Below, piece after piece: positions 21,124 to 33,974 of a stretch of 64,000 nucleotides of DNA. Position 1 is the stretch's first letter. Every line of letters begins with the position of its first letter. The position numbers and the translations under genes were made by a program. This DNA is from Allodiplogaster sudhausi (lineage: Eukaryota; Nematoda; Chromadorea; Rhabditida; Diplogasteridae): NCBI GenBank assembly GCA_945643635.1, contig CALZFC010000031.1:1584501-1648500 (forward strand). The letters run 5' to 3'. The notes beneath the pieces are model-generated. The model did not search any database, was not told the DNA's origin, and was given only the letters and a program-made list of their open reading frames with translations.

Positions 21124-24100
21124 ATGAGCAACCATTACATAGTCGGTACTGGAACAACCCTTGACGGCTTTGCGGATTTCGAGTTGCGTCAAGAGGTATA
21201 AATACGTTGCCTTGTCGTTTTCTTGCATATACATTGAAGCATTAGCTTACCTAAGTGCGATTAGAACCAAAAATGAGTCATGTTGTGATCCTAACGAGAG
21301 GATTTGGTGTATGGTTGATACACTGAATTAGCATGATTTTTATGAATTCGAACAGAGTTCGGAAGAAAGCTTCTGTAGTTCTACGCCTACTTCTCTGAGT
21401 AATTCAAACATCGAGAGTTTCGTCGAATCGCGGCCTGTTCGTTTTGCTCACTTGTTCTTGTTCTAAGCGGCTTCTCTCTCCAGTTCTCTCTACCGGTTGT
21501 AAATACTTCCATGTTTAGGATGATACTGAAGAGGAAAGTGTTGCTCTGCCCGATCACCCGACGAAGCCGTTCATTTGCACTGCTAGGGAACATGCGCGCA
21601 GTTCTAGGGTAAACCATATTTTACTTGTTTTCCTCTTGAGTGAACTTCCTTCCTTTAGAAGAAGCCGTTGGATGCCATTTACAGCGCTTCATTCAATCCA
21701 TACATCCCTGCGAATCAGACTCAACTTCTCGCAACCGCAGCTGGCTGCCGGGTTGGAAATTTCCACCATTGACTTTCTTGTCGAATTTTTTGACTTGCCG
21801 ACGCTGAATATATTTTATCTATTCTTTCGAAATTTCTCAGTAGATCTTGTTGTACAGTTATCGGCCATTGTTTTTATTAATTTGTAAATTGAGATTACGA
21901 TTTACGAGCTTGCCTTGCTTGCTACGACGATCAAGACTGTTGACGTTTTCAATGCCAAGACATTGAAAACTAGGAAGAAGGTCAGCCTAATGTTTTAATA
22001 TTCCATGTGAATTTATCAGCTTTTGTAAGCTGATTGTACTTTTAACATATTCTTCTGTTCCCAAGTTGCATCTGGATGCTGAATCTTACTACGGAGTAAT
22101 TTGGTGCCTCGATGAGAAGATGCAACAGACACTTCTCGTGTTTGGCGGGCATCTCGGCTTCCTCTGCGTGTATTCCTTTGAGCAGAAGAAGATCTTACGG
22201 GTTTGTAATCACTCTTCTTCAGCTTTTCATCTTTCTTCATCATGAACATGTATAGATTTATTTTATGCCTTGTGCATTTTATGGCCGAAAGATTATTATT
22301 ACAAAGAGAGAGGGAATCCTCTTAGATTTCCCTGGCGCATGGAAATGCGATCAACGAGGTCCGCAATCATCCCTCGATTCCTCTGCTCTTCGCCACTGCC
22401 TCCCGAGACATGACTGCTGCCATCTGGAATGTTCGCAGGGGCCAGCCTCTTCTCGTCGTCGCCACTAAATGCGATGTTAACAACCAACTCATCACAGTGG
22501 TATTGTTCTTAACACTATATTATGTCAATTTATTGTCGCTTTGTACTGCTGCCATTTTGGATATAACTTAAGTTGCTGTTTCAGGACTTCTCATGGTGTG
22601 GGCAATACCTTTTAACTGGAGGAATGGATCACTTTGTCAAGGTGTGGAGAATCGGAGATAAGGTTGTTTATTCTGTTTTCTGTTCTGTTTTTTTTGTATA
22701 GAATTTTTTTTTAATAATTTTTTTTGTTAACTATAACTTATAATAAATGCATTGTTTGCTACAGGCAAAAAGGAGGATAGAAATTACTTCGTCGGCTGAC
22801 TTTCCCTTCGAAACCGGAATTAAGGACGTTACGTACCCTCGGATGGATGCAATGGTATTTAATCTCTCGTTTCATTTTGGCAGCACTTATTTTTTATTAT
22901 ATTATAGACATTTTGATAGACTGAAAAACTTTAGCTGAAGTATGTCTTAGATGTCCTGGTTTTCTTCCAGCAGAATACGGTAGAGTTGCTGAGTTTAGAA
23001 GTTCTTGGAAAGACAACGGAAAGAGTGGAGCATGGAGCCGGTCGCACAGACGAATCAAGTGCACGAGAACTACGTGGACTCTGTTCGAGTCATGGGAAAC
23101 CTCATAGTTTCCAAGGCGAGTGCTGAAGACGAGTGTTTTTTATTGATGCTTATCTATTACCTTCTTTAGGGCCCAGATTGCTTAGTCTGTGTTTGGAAAT
23201 TTGGTGACTTCTTGGATGACATCGCTGGATACGCAAGCGTTCCCAGAATCAGTGATTCCTCCGAAGACTTTTGCGTTCGTCTTTTTATATTTCATTTAAG
23301 CGCTCGATAAGTTCATACACGTAAGAAAATTGAGTTAACTAAATGATTTTTAAGGAATCGATTGAGGCCATCACGATCTTTTCTTTTTCGGAAGCGGATG
23401 TCTGTCCGTGGTTCATCAAGTTCGACGTCGACCCGCTTTGCAAGGTGAACCAGGGTAGCGGAACGAAGAAGGGTAGTAACTAGCTTAAAGATAAAGATAT
23501 CTAGTTCCTTAGTATGGTATCTATCTGGTGCCTAAAATAGATTAAATCTTTACTTCTCTGTGAATCTTGCCTTTTCTCTTAATCAGAAGTTATTTCAGTG
23601 GATTCTTTGCGGTGACTCGCTGGGGAGAGTTGTTGGCTGGAATGTGGACACGACCGAAAAGGAGGAAGAATAGTTCGTTGTCTATGAACTTAAACATCTT
23701 CGATTATCTTATTATTGAAGAGGAGGAGTTTAGTTGAATTAGGTTTGATCTATGTGTGCATCGTTTTATTTGTGTCTGTTATTGGCAAAATATAAAGTGA
23801 AATTGCATGGTTGTATTGCAGTGACTTCGAGATGGCCCTCTCGAAGAGCAACATTCGACAGGTTAGTAGCAGTCTTTCCAGACGCATCCAAGTATAGACT
23901 ATAGATCTCAAGCCATTCCATTCTAATCAGAGATATTCAGTGAGAAAGGGAAGGGTGATCATTGCAAATGGGAATAGAATTGTCGATGACAGATTGGACT
24001 CGGTCAATAATCTATCTAGATGTTGACCTCAAAGTATTGTCTTTTCTTTATTTGAAGAACAGCTTATGACCAGGTGACGTTCTCCCGAGATGGATTGTTA

Positions 24101-24744
24101 GCAGCAGCCGTGGGGGACGAAGGAGTGATCTACCGTCTCGACAGAGTTGCATCGGATGGAAGGAGGCATGTGGAGAGGAGGCGAGGAGTCGATGCACCTT
24201 CAAATACATACAGGTACATATGTCATTTCATTCCTGCGGTACATGCATTTTACTACTTCATATAAAATAAAATGCTGAGCAAGCGTATTCATTGGTGAAT
24301 AGAGGAAGTGTGGAAGTTACTTATTTTTTGATTTATATCAGGGGAAGTTTCCATTATTCATCTGTTTCAATTAATTAACAGCAGTAAATATTGACAGAAC
24401 ATTTAAAAGATAACAAACACTTGTTTGATTAGATTTAATGTTTATGTAAAAAAAAAAGGAGTAGTTGTATTTCAGTGCCTCACCGAACGTTGACACTGCC
24501 GAGCCTGAGAATCTGGACATGCGAATGGTTCTCCCACCGTGGATGCAGAAAGTAAGCTTCATCTTAATGTTCTACGGCCTACAGCTTGAAGTTGACGAGA
24601 AAAAAAGACGAATCATAATTTGAGATGATATCTGATGAGAAGAGGCCCATCCTATCCATCTCTGGAAGAGGTCGCAAGAAGAAGCGATTGTCATTTCGAA
24701 ACCAACGGAGCTACAGTAGCGATGACAAGGAAAATGGGCTCTGA
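21124..24744 (+). CDS. eed: Polycomb protein EED / extra sex combs homologue, 16 exons
   Basis: A WD40 beta-propeller subunit of PRC2 that binds H3K27me3 and stimulates the EZH methyltransferase. Exons in phase: 21124-21195, 21519-21608, 21659-21751, 21894-21980, 22066-22200, 22326-22499, 22585-22662, 22765-22854, 22999-23115, 23170-23274, 23355-23444, 23587 to about 23667, about 23832-23861, 24074-24213, 24476-24551 and 24640-24744. Diagnostic segments are AHGNAINEVRNHP followed by LLFATASRDMTAAIWNVRRG; GGMDHFVKVWRI; and NYVDSVRVMGNLIVSK followed by DCLVCVWKFGDFLDDI. These match the EED order HGNAINE, MDHSLKLW, YVDCVRWLGDLILSK. The sequence is strongly diverged, and a basic Ser-rich tail (GRGRKKKRLSFRNQ) extends past the usual end. 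Exon 9 has a GC donor (GCGAGT). Exon 12 reaches TAG at 23671, so it needs an unusual donor (GA or GG) to join exon 13. Confidence 0.88.
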
Positions 24745-25430
24745 TTGCTGTCTCGGGTCCTTCGATCTTTCTCCCTCTTCCTTCACTGTGTAGATATCAT
24801 TCATTTTATTAGCTCTTTACCCGTTTTCTTTCCTAGCTTTGCAGTACTCAGGACTTTCTACTATGCACTCGCGGACTGGTCTTTCTATCCTGTTGATTTC
24901 ACTGGTTTCATTTGAAGTAACTTGATGCTTTGAACCAGGCAATTTTTTGTCATTATATTCAGCGGACTTTTCCTGTTATGAATGCAAATAAAAACTGATA
25001 AATGGTTTTAATGATTGTTGTGAGGTGGGACAAGTGATAGTGGATTCCGAAAGCTAATAAAAAAAATCATTTCTCGTTCTCGCAACTGAGATCCCCTTGT
25101 GATATCCGTCTAGGTACATATCAAACTCATGTCATATATAGCATGCGATGTGAAAAGGATTGAATGTCTGTAATTGGAATGTGTCGATCAAAGAGAATTC
25201 GGAAGGTCTCCTAACAATTAGATTCAATCATATTTAGGCATGCTGAGCCAGAGACAATTCCGTCAGAGAGAGAAACTTCCGTTCTTTTCATTTTCATGTT
25301 AGTTGGGTTTTATTTTATTAGTTTGTTGTCTACGCAAATCTGGGTGCATGTTCCTGCTGTTGGAGGGTTTACGCAGCGTAGACTGAACTCTCGACCATTT
25401 AAAGGATGCGCTGACTGCGAGGATTAGCAG
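24745..25430. other. Intergenic, no gene seen
   Basis: The 3' flank of the EED gene has AATAAA-like A-rich signals near 24990 (AATAAAAACTG). No frame, repeat or RNA gene is supported. Confidence 0.5.
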
Positions 25431-25433
25431 GGA

Positions 25434-25979
25434 ATGGCAGCTCTGGCCGGGCTGACTTTCGTTCTAGCGCGGTAGACGACTTGCCATTGAAATGTTTGAA
25501 TATTGCTGACCCGAATCATGTTCTCTTTGTCGGAAAATACAGGGGTCTTTGCTCTTGATGTTACAGACTAGAATATGTCGATGTGGCTTCTCACCTTTTC
25601 CAATCATATTAATCGTCTTACAGGCGACGGACAAGTTACAGTGCGACGGGGCGGTGAGAGAACTTTCCAATTCTTCTTCCCATATTTGTTTCTATTTCAA
25701 ATTGGGAATTTTTTGACTTGAATACAACATCAGACCGGTTTCAGCCTAAATTTTATTTTATTAATTTCCTAATAGGGTTATCATGAACACAATTCCACAC
25801 AAAACGTTTTTTTAGATGGACTCGCTGATGGCGGCGCGCCACTCAAAGTTCCGAGAAGATGAAGATCGGAAACTAGCCAACGCCAAATCAGATCGGCCCT
25901 CCCTTGTCTCCTTTGATAACGTTTGTTTTTGAGCACACTCCATTTCTTTTTCGTTCTTTCTTTCTTTCTCTCTCTCTCT

Positions 25980-26025
<46 letters not shown>

Positions 26026-26079
26026 TTTTATTTTTACTTAAGACTTTTTCTTGTTTCCTAGACAGTGACCTTATCGTGA
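25434..26079 (+). CDS. Possible small unrecognised gene
   Basis: Three short stretches carry splice-like borders. An ATG at 25434 gives MAALAGLTFVLAR up to a GTAGAC donor. A TTACAG acceptor at 25621 opens a 30-base piece (ATDKLQCDGA) closed by GTGAGA. The best piece, 25816-25920 (after TTTTTTAG, before GTTTGT), is a charged segment MDSLMAARHSKFREDEDRKL with a further 15 residues; it could continue at 26062 to a stop at 26079. Phases of the first two pieces do not join well. No family is recognised; only the 25816-25920 exon looks plausible. Confidence 0.22.
25965..26030. repeat. (CT)n/(TTTC)n microsatellite
   Basis: Pyrimidine repeat between candidate exons, in the position of an intron. Confidence 0.9.
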
Positions 26080-26609
26080 GCGAAAGTTCGATCTGTCTTC
26101 CGTTTAGCCAGAAGACAAGTTCGTGCGTACGAAGCGAGGGTCTTTCGCAGAAATGGTAATCAGCGGAGTAAACTGGATTTTGAAAGTTCTTTCTGACTTT
26201 GTTGCCATGGTTGTCAGCAGTTTCCCCATATAATTCAACCTCGTGTTGCTGCTACTGATAAACACTTTTCTGTGCCACGTTCATTGATCAAAGATTTCTA
26301 GGCAATTTTTTAAAAGTATCATGATAGAAATCTCTGAAGAAAACTATTGACGATTAAATATAAAATATAAGGTGAAATATACGACTACAATATTAATTGC
26401 AAACCCTGAGAATCACGATAAACCAGTTTTGATCTTGTAATATCACAGCAAGCTTAAAAATAAACTGAGAAATACTACAACCGTTTTAGAAGATATGTAC
26501 ATACATTTAGATGTGATTTGAAGATCCAGAAAGCGAGTTTCAAATACAAATAATTCCGTCATTCCATGGGTCACCTGGACGATCTCCTTACATGGACTAC
26601 TCATTTTCC

Positions 26610-29600
26610 TCAGACGATGAGTGGTGCGCGGTCGTCTCCTCCGCTATCCTCCGCGTCATCCGAGCCTACGGCCGTGTTCGAGAGACTTCTCTCGTCGTCG
26701 GGCACTGCCTGGCTGCCAGGGATGGCTCTGACATGGTGACTCCTCTCTAGTCCAAATCTTCTCTCGTCTGCCGGCCCTCCCATCAAGAGCATCTCATCAT
26801 CATTCCCTTCGACGTTCCCATGTCTGCCTGGTTGTCCCTCGTCGTCTCCTTCCTCCTTCTCCATCGCCTCTTGTCTCTGCTGAAGCTCAGCGTCAAGTCT
26901 CCACTGCGGCAGCATCAAGCAGTGGATCGTGCTGAAGGGAGTGGAGTGTGTGTTTATGGATATGCAAAGTAGCCTAGAACTAACAGTTGCCCGCAGGCAA
27001 AATGAGTAGCTGGAGGGCCGCGCTAACGAGGAAAACAAAGCCCGCCCAGAAAGAGAGCGACCAGTCGTAGATATTGTTGAAGATGAGCGATTGGAGAATC
27101 GGTGCGATTGAGATTACGAGTGAAGCCAGCTCAAGAGTTTTTTTTTACTATTGGACTATTCTCTTAAACTTATACAGTCTTATCTTTCACTTTTAAGTCT
27201 TCGGAACTATTGTATTTGTTTCTAGATGATCTCGAGATGAATTAGAGAGAGATCAATAGTCGCATACCGTGAAGAGTCGCGCCGTCTCCTCTTTGCGCAC
27301 CATGCGCGGCAGAAAGGTACGGTAGGCAGGAGTGATTCCTCCCATCAAGAGAGTCAGGCATGTCGCTGCAATTCACACGTTTTCTAGCGTGCATATCTTA
27401 AAAGAGATAAAATCTTGGACACACCCGCAACAATCATCTCGTTAGTCGTTGAGACTGAGATGAAGGCAGAGGAGACGGCAGAGGCAGTCATGCCGACGAT
27501 GATGAGGAGAGAGTCTTTCCCGAGGAGACGCAGACGGGGAAGGAGGAGAACGCCGACGAAGCCACCAACCGTCATGCAGATGTCTGGCAAGGCCAGTGGT
27601 TATTATAAATTATAAGAAAATATTATAATAAAGGACGAGGCAGTAATATGGAACAAGCGAAGATCTTACTAAAATATATCTTACTTACATTAAAAATACA
27701 TAAAATAGTAAAGCCATCCCTATGAACAACCCCCGCAAGCTCATCGGTGAAGACTAGTCAGAAAAAACCGTACCTGGGAGAGTTATTTTAAGAGAATACA
27801 CTGACTCCGAAATGTTGCGAGCGAGCTGAACATGCGGTCGCTGAATGCGAAGGGCCGTCGCTTGAGCAGCAAGAAGAGGAGTTGGCCGTCCTGAGCGAGG
27901 AACTCGGCGAAGAAGAAGATGATCGACAGATTCAGACACAGACGAGTGTGGCCAGGACGACGCTCGCGCAGCACCTGGCGAGGGATTATTAGGGGCTCGC
28001 TTTTGATAAACATCAACAAACCTGAAAGATGTCGGATGCTTGCTGGCTGATGGATCCAAGGCACGAGGGTGCATGGATGCGTGACGAGCTCTCGGCACTC
28101 GCATCCGCGTCCGTCAGATACACCGATTCTGCTCCTGTCGAGAAATTATACTAATTTAATAAATTCAAGTATATACATACATATGTATGTACATGCATTA
28201 TCTATTATTATTAATTATTATGAACGATAATAATGACGAGACGAAGAAAGAAGGCTCGCCTTGGTGATGGAAGAACTCCTTCGCTGGCCGATGCGACTCG
28301 CGCAGGAAGAGCAGCACGTACATGAACGTGGCCATGATCAGACCGAGATCTGCAAGTCATTTCATTCCCTGTATACTTACATTTCCAGACACTTCTCCCG
28401 TTCTCTCGTTGTCACTCTCGTCATTACTTCGTCCTTTCTCATTCTCTTCCTATCTCTCTCTCTCTCGTTCTCTCTCTCTCTCTTCCCTTCTCTCTCTCAC
28501 TCTTGCTTTCACTCTCACCCTGTACGACTTACTGCTTTCTCTTTATCTCTTTTCATCAGAGCGCTGGAATAGAAGTGAATTCTCATCGATCTACTAACTG
28601 CACGCGGCAGCGGTGAAGTATGCCTGAGTGTGCCGCTCGATGGAGTCGACAGCGGGCACTGAGATCATCGACACGAAAAGAGAGCCGAGCGTAGAACCGA
28701 TCGCCTGAGACATACCGTACTCCTTATCAAGAAACACTCTAAAATGGTAGACTATACTCTGCTCTACGTACCTGCATCGCCGCGCCTATCGCAATTCTAA
28801 TAGGAATTTCCGATCTTCCCTGAAAGGAAATAAAGAACATTAACTTATATATCCTCGGATATAATAAGTTGACAAAGAGGCTAAACGGAGAGCCTCAGAG
28901 GGTATTCCTTTTCTCAAAAGGGAATGAAGTGAATGACCTACCGGCCGCATCTGACTTCTGGAATCATCAGTGAGAACGGCGAGAAGGCCCGTGAAAAGCG
29001 CAGGAATCCCACCAGTCAAGCCCATCAGAATCTTTCATCAAAGAGTATTTGTCTGCGGCACGGTGGATGTCTTGCTTAACTATAGAAATTTTCTACCTCA
29101 GCTGCAAAATTCCATCGGTAGATCGAAATGTTCTCGTAAGTGCAGGTCGCGAGAAGTTGCATTGTTAGATACAGTGAAAAGCCAAAGAGACCGAACATCA
29201 GAGGGCGGCGTCGGCCTGTCCAAAGGATAATAAGTTGTTTAACTATCTATGTACATACGTGCTATGTATGTGGCTTTGCAATATTGTAAATAGAATGTAC
29301 ATGAAAGAGTTGAATACCCGAACGGTCGGACCAGTTGCCGATGACGGGAGCGATGATGAGAGTCGGTAACGTATTAGCAATCTAAAAATATATGTATGTG
29401 CAATCATTTAAATATCGACATATAATTTTCTCGTTACATGAAGTCGTGGTGCTTTCACGGTTCAAACATCTCGCGCATATAATAATCTTATTTGAACGAA
29501 GCTAACATTTTCGCAAGCTGAATCAATGCCTACTACATATGTATGTCCACAGTTCAGTTGAGTGGAGACAAAGCGACCACATATGTACATATGTATGTAA

Positions 29601-31711
29601 ATGAACCCCTTCTTGCCTGCAGTAATATTCGAGTGCTTGCAATGTCTCTCTCGACGTAGTCATTGAATTCAGTGTAGTTCTTGCCAGCGAGAAGAGCGCA
29701 GACGGAGGTGGCATTCGCTTGTGGACCCTGTTCATTTTGCAAACTGATAAGAAATTATCTTGGTGAACAGTAACCCTTAAAATATAAACACGTTGCTGGA
29801 TCGTGTTTTTGTCAAGATCTCTAGAAAGTAAAAAAAAATGATGACTGGGACTGACGAAGAATTGCTCGGCGAGTTCGACGCAGCGTGCCCAGTAAGTGAA
29901 GAGAGAAGCACTCGTCTGCATCACTCCCAGCACAAAGGCAACCAGAAACATCGCCGGCTCTACGTTGATGCATCTGCCAATTTAGGGTTCAAGAAACTCA
30001 TTCCTATCAGGACTACAATAACAATATCTTTTCACCTTATTATTATCTGAATTTTCATTATTCTTTCCTCCTTTGCCTCGTTTTTTTTTCTCAAAGATTA
30101 CTAGACCTTAACTTACTAAACCCTTTGCAGTGCGATACTCTTGTCGAAGCTACGAGGAGAGGACGAGCCATGCTCACTGCTTTAGATTATGCCTATTACA
30201 AATGAAGCATTACTATGTAAGGAGCAAAACTATTCCTTCAAAGAAAGAATTGAGAAAAATTGAAAGAGGATAAATAAATGCCGAATGGAAATCGGAGAAA
30301 TGGCCGTCGCTAGAACGGGCTAAGCAGGTCGAAGAGAGAAAGAGAAAGAGAGAAAGAGAAAGAGAGGGAGAGAGAGAGGAGAGAGAGAGAGAAGAGAGAG
30401 GAAAGGAAAAGATAGAAAGAGAGAGAGAGAGAAAGAGAGAAAAGAGAGAGGAAAGGAAAAGATATAAAGAGAGAGAGAGAGAGAGAGAGAAGAGAGAGGA
30501 AAGGAAAAGATAGAAAGAGAAAGGGAAAGAGAGAAAAGAGAGAGGGAAGGTTCAGATAGAAAGAGAGAGAGAGAGAGCGAGAGAGCGAGAGAGAGAGTAA
30601 AGTGGATAGAGAGAGAACTAGTAAAGCAGCATGGCAAAGTAACGTGAATTACATTGATGGCAAAAGATGCATACTTCGCTTTCCCACGCATGCCAGATGC
30701 GCATTTCTTGCTAGTCTTCCATCTTTCTCCGCTTATTTCACTCTCTCTCACTCTCTCTCTTTTCTGCATATCTCTGCCTCTCGCTCCCTCCTAGTTTCTC
30801 TCGATGTCTTTCCCATTTCCTTGTCAATTGCCTTGTGCTTTCCTCATGTTTTCGTTATGTTCCTTTCTGCTTCTCCCCTTATCCCTCCTCGTTACCTCAC
30901 TTATCCGAGCATCGTTGTATTGAATAGGTATGAAAGGCAAACACTTCCTCATTTCTATGTCTCTTTCTCCTGTCCACCCGTTCATTCTACACGTTTAAAT
31001 CGAATCCCTACCCTATTCTGTTCACTTCCCCATCAGTTGTCTATGTTTTATCCTAATCCCTCGAGCCTTTACTCGTTCTCTTTCTGGTCTCTGTTCATAT
31101 GAGTCATATGATATGACTTGGTACTTCAAATATTACCGCTATTTACTCTAGTTTTGAAATGGTTGCTTAAATATTATAAAATTGTTTAGATTATTAAGCT
31201 TTTCCTTCAAATCTCTATCCCGACCCGTCCCAAACACATTCTCTCATTCTCTTTTTACTACTTAGCAGATAATCTCTGTCTCTCTACTTCTCTTTCTTCC
31301 TTTCTAACCTTGGCTTCTCCTCCTCATTCTCATCGCCTGTGAAATCCGAACGATCCGTCCCCAGACGGCTTCGCTGAGTTCGTCGGTCGCCCAGGAGGCG
31401 GTGGAAGAAGCCGCGGTCCGCAGTCTTGAATTAGCCAGGGGTGAATAAAAAGGACAATTCGAGGACATGAGATGAGTGAAGGAGAAAGTCGGAAGGAGAT
31501 AGAGAGGATGAATAAGATAAAGTTATTGTATTAAAGAAAGAGAGAGAGGACGAGAGAGAGGAAAATGAAACTAAAGAGTGCGAGAAAATAGAACGAAGAA
31601 AAGACATGGATTTCTTACCGAAGGCCGCGACGCATAGCTGACTACGCTCATGGAGATCTCCGAGTCGATGGTCACTGCCTCTAGACGGCGTGCTGCTTCC
31701 TCTTCTGTCAT
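26610..31711 (-). CDS. SLC46-type proton-coupled transporter (major facilitator), multi-exon
   Basis: A 12-TM major facilitator carrier of the SLC46/PCFT type, expected in the plasma or lysosomal membrane. In minus-strand order: 31619-31711 (start, acidic cytoplasmic N-terminus MTEEEAARRLEAV), about 31337-31424, 29856-29973 (TM1, VEPAMFLVAFVLGVMQTS), about 29630-29740 (luminal loop with Asn-glycosylation sites NAT and NYT), 29318-29381 (LIIAPVIGNWSDRSG), 29097-29215 (RRPLMFGLFGFSLYLTMQLL), 28942-29031, about 28773-28820, about 28618-28725, about 28262-28350, about 28024-28140, and further TM exons at 27800-27975, 27425-27585, 27281-27366 and 26995-27128. A hydrophilic acidic C-terminus ends APLIV at 26610. 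APVIGxWSDRxGRRP is the family hallmark. Several introns start with GC (GCAAGA, GCGAGC). The join of exons 2 and 3 is out of phase as drawn, so an exon may be missing. Substrate is unknown. Confidence 0.82.
28440..28500. repeat. (CT)n microsatellite in transporter intron
   Basis: Imperfect CT repeat between the exons at 28262-28350 and 28618. Confidence 0.85.
30335..30600. repeat. Long imperfect (GA)n with a higher-order unit
   Basis: About 265 bases of purine-only sequence. GAGAGAGGAAAGGAAAAGAT recurs at about 30392, 30447 and 30493 with a period of 45-55 bases, so the tract is a minisatellite built on a GA microsatellite. It lies in a transporter intron. Confidence 0.85.
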
Positions 31712-32007
31712 CTCAAACAACTCAATCGAACTGAGTCATTTTAATGGAATAAAACTCTTTTTAATGAAATTTCATATGGATTTGAACATCCGATGAATAA
31801 AAGAAGAACCTGGCCATTCTGGTGGCTATGCTCAAGCCGATCCATGCTGCCTCAACGAGTTCTTCTCTGCCGCTCAAGTCGACTCGGCCCGGAGATAAAG
31901 CGGCATCCCGGGAAAAAAGAAAATGGAATATCTGCGAAATGTGAAGTCAGTGAAGTCAGAAATATGAAGCATAAAGTTCATTCATTAATACGCATAGCTT
32001 CTTGTTA

Positions 32008-32092
32008 TATACATATGTATGTACATACATATGTACATACATATGTGTACGTATATGTACATATGTATGTAAGTACAAATATGTATATTTGC
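32008..32092. repeat. ACATACATATGTATGT palindromic microsatellite
   Basis: Self-complementary tetranucleotide-type repeat of ACAT/ATGT units. Shorter copies recur at 11140, 28170, 29540, 29580, 40690, 50440/55150 and 58430, so this is a genome-wide simple repeat family. Confidence 0.9.
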
Positions 32093-32161
32093 AAAACGTA
32101 TTTTATGCTTATGCGCACAATTGTATATAAACTGAAGCAAATGGCGATTGGCGAAAAATAA

Positions 32162-33960
32162 GGATACTTTGGTAGGTTTTACTCAGCCACATGACAAAGT
32201 TGATAAGCGAAATCGCAAGGAGACGAATCAGAGTCTTCAGAAAGAGAAAATCGGCAACAAACGATAGAAGATCCATTTCAAGAATGATAAGAAGAAGCTG
32301 GCAACTCTTCCATGAAAAGAGGGAGGAAAAAAATCAATGGAGAAAGCCAACGGAATAGAAGTGAAACAGGCAACGGCCCGTGTTTCGAAGTGAGGTCTGT
32401 GTATGTTCAGCCTGCGGTGGCAGAAACTCACAAACAAATGCATCGATGGCATAAGATGAACAAGTGCAAAGTTTTTTTTTCTTCATGTCGGGATCCTTAT
32501 TAAGGGAACAAGGACTACTTTGTCGACTTTTGACAGTGAATGTTTAGAAAAAATTCTACACAGTGGATTCTGAATATCATTGCCTTGCATTATTTGAGCT
32601 AACGGAATCGTGTATACCAACAATTGCGAAGGTGAGGATGAGGTTGTTTTCATGTTCAAGGCTACGTGAAGTACCAGACCAGGCGCCCGAAAGACTCACG
32701 AAACAGTGCAAGGACATGTTGACCTGGACGACCGCATAGCAACCACCACTTACATTCTCTTCTCTCTTTCTCTTCTCTTTCTTTCCTACGCTCTATACAT
32801 ACCTTTATATCTCTTTCTGCATAGCTCTGTGACTATTTTGTGTTTGAGTAGTTTATGTCCTTGCGAGTCATGCTCACTCTCTGCCTCTCTCTCCCTCTCT
32901 TTCTCTCTCTCTGTCTCTTTCTCTCTCTCTCTCTCTCAATCCCCTATCTCTCATTCTCACGTGATGTCTCATCCTGCAAGTGATGTCTCGTCTGCTTCTC
33001 TCCACTGCGTATTTTTCAGTCAGCTGATTTCATTCGTTAACACTTCCCTTGTGTTCTCTCTCACATTTCATGCACTTTCGTGTAATCTCTCTTTCTCCAC
33101 CCTTGGTAAAAGTCATCAATTCTCTAACAATATGTATGAATCTTTTTGTTGTTGTTGAATTCTCAACACTTCGCAATAAGGAAAATTTAGCCGGCTAATG
33201 GATTGATAAATAGAGTTCACAAACTATTTCTTTGAACTTTTTATATTTTTCCATTAAAATCCATGTGTTCTAACTAAGAAGTGCTCCGTTGCTAGTTGTT
33301 TGATAAACTCCAAGACCGCAAGCCATCATTCGTAGACCTATTATTTGTGAGAATTCGGGGCGCAAACTGCCAAATGGCCAAACTGTCGCTAAAGATACTT
33401 GAAAATTTCCTTGGTTGACTGGTAGCTAACGCGATAATTTGTTGCAGACTCCAACCGGTTTAACTTCTTGGTTTTCTAACTATAGCAATGATGTAAGCAA
33501 ATAACGATTGAGATGACTTCATAGAAAGCGGATCAAAACAACCGTTCTGATACGGTAAGATAAGAGCACTTTATTGGCATTCTGCGAAAGATCATGGGCA
33601 TTTTAGCATTGAGGTGAGGAATCCTGAGATGGAAAGAAATAGGGAATATTGTCGCTGAAATTTTTTACAAAAATGTACATGCGCCCTGGCGCTGTGACGG
33701 AGATTGTAATGGGAAGCAAAGCATTCAAGAATGCTTTGTTGAAAAGGGGAAGAAGCTAAGCTTCCAAAAATGCTTGGTGCTCCAGCGCCCCATTTAAATC
33801 GATTGATTGCCCACGAAGTCCTGAAAAGCACGTTAAATCGGACGAGAACAATGAGATTGGCGTAGATGAAATCGTGAAGATATAGGCAAGAAAGCAACAG
33901 GAGCTATGAAGTATCTGAGATATTTGTTGACGACAGAAACAAGTTGTTGTACTTAAATGC
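32162..33960. other. Intergenic between transporter and TIL gene; no gene seen
   Basis: AT-rich sequence with a pyrimidine-rich stretch at about 32757-32940 including (CT)n. Frames here are low-complexity Ser/Leu runs without splice context. I see no supported gene. Confidence 0.55.
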
Positions 33961-33974
33961 TCGCTTAATGGAAT

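Noticed and set aside
28261..28597. Ser/Leu-rich frames over CT repeats (also at 30320, 35297, 49088, 55486, 57701, 59830, 61289)
   Set aside because: Low-complexity translations of CT/GA microsatellites, without splice or family support.
33592..33897. 101-residue minus-strand frame with hydrophobic start
   Set aside because: No splice context, no family features and biased composition; treated as chance.
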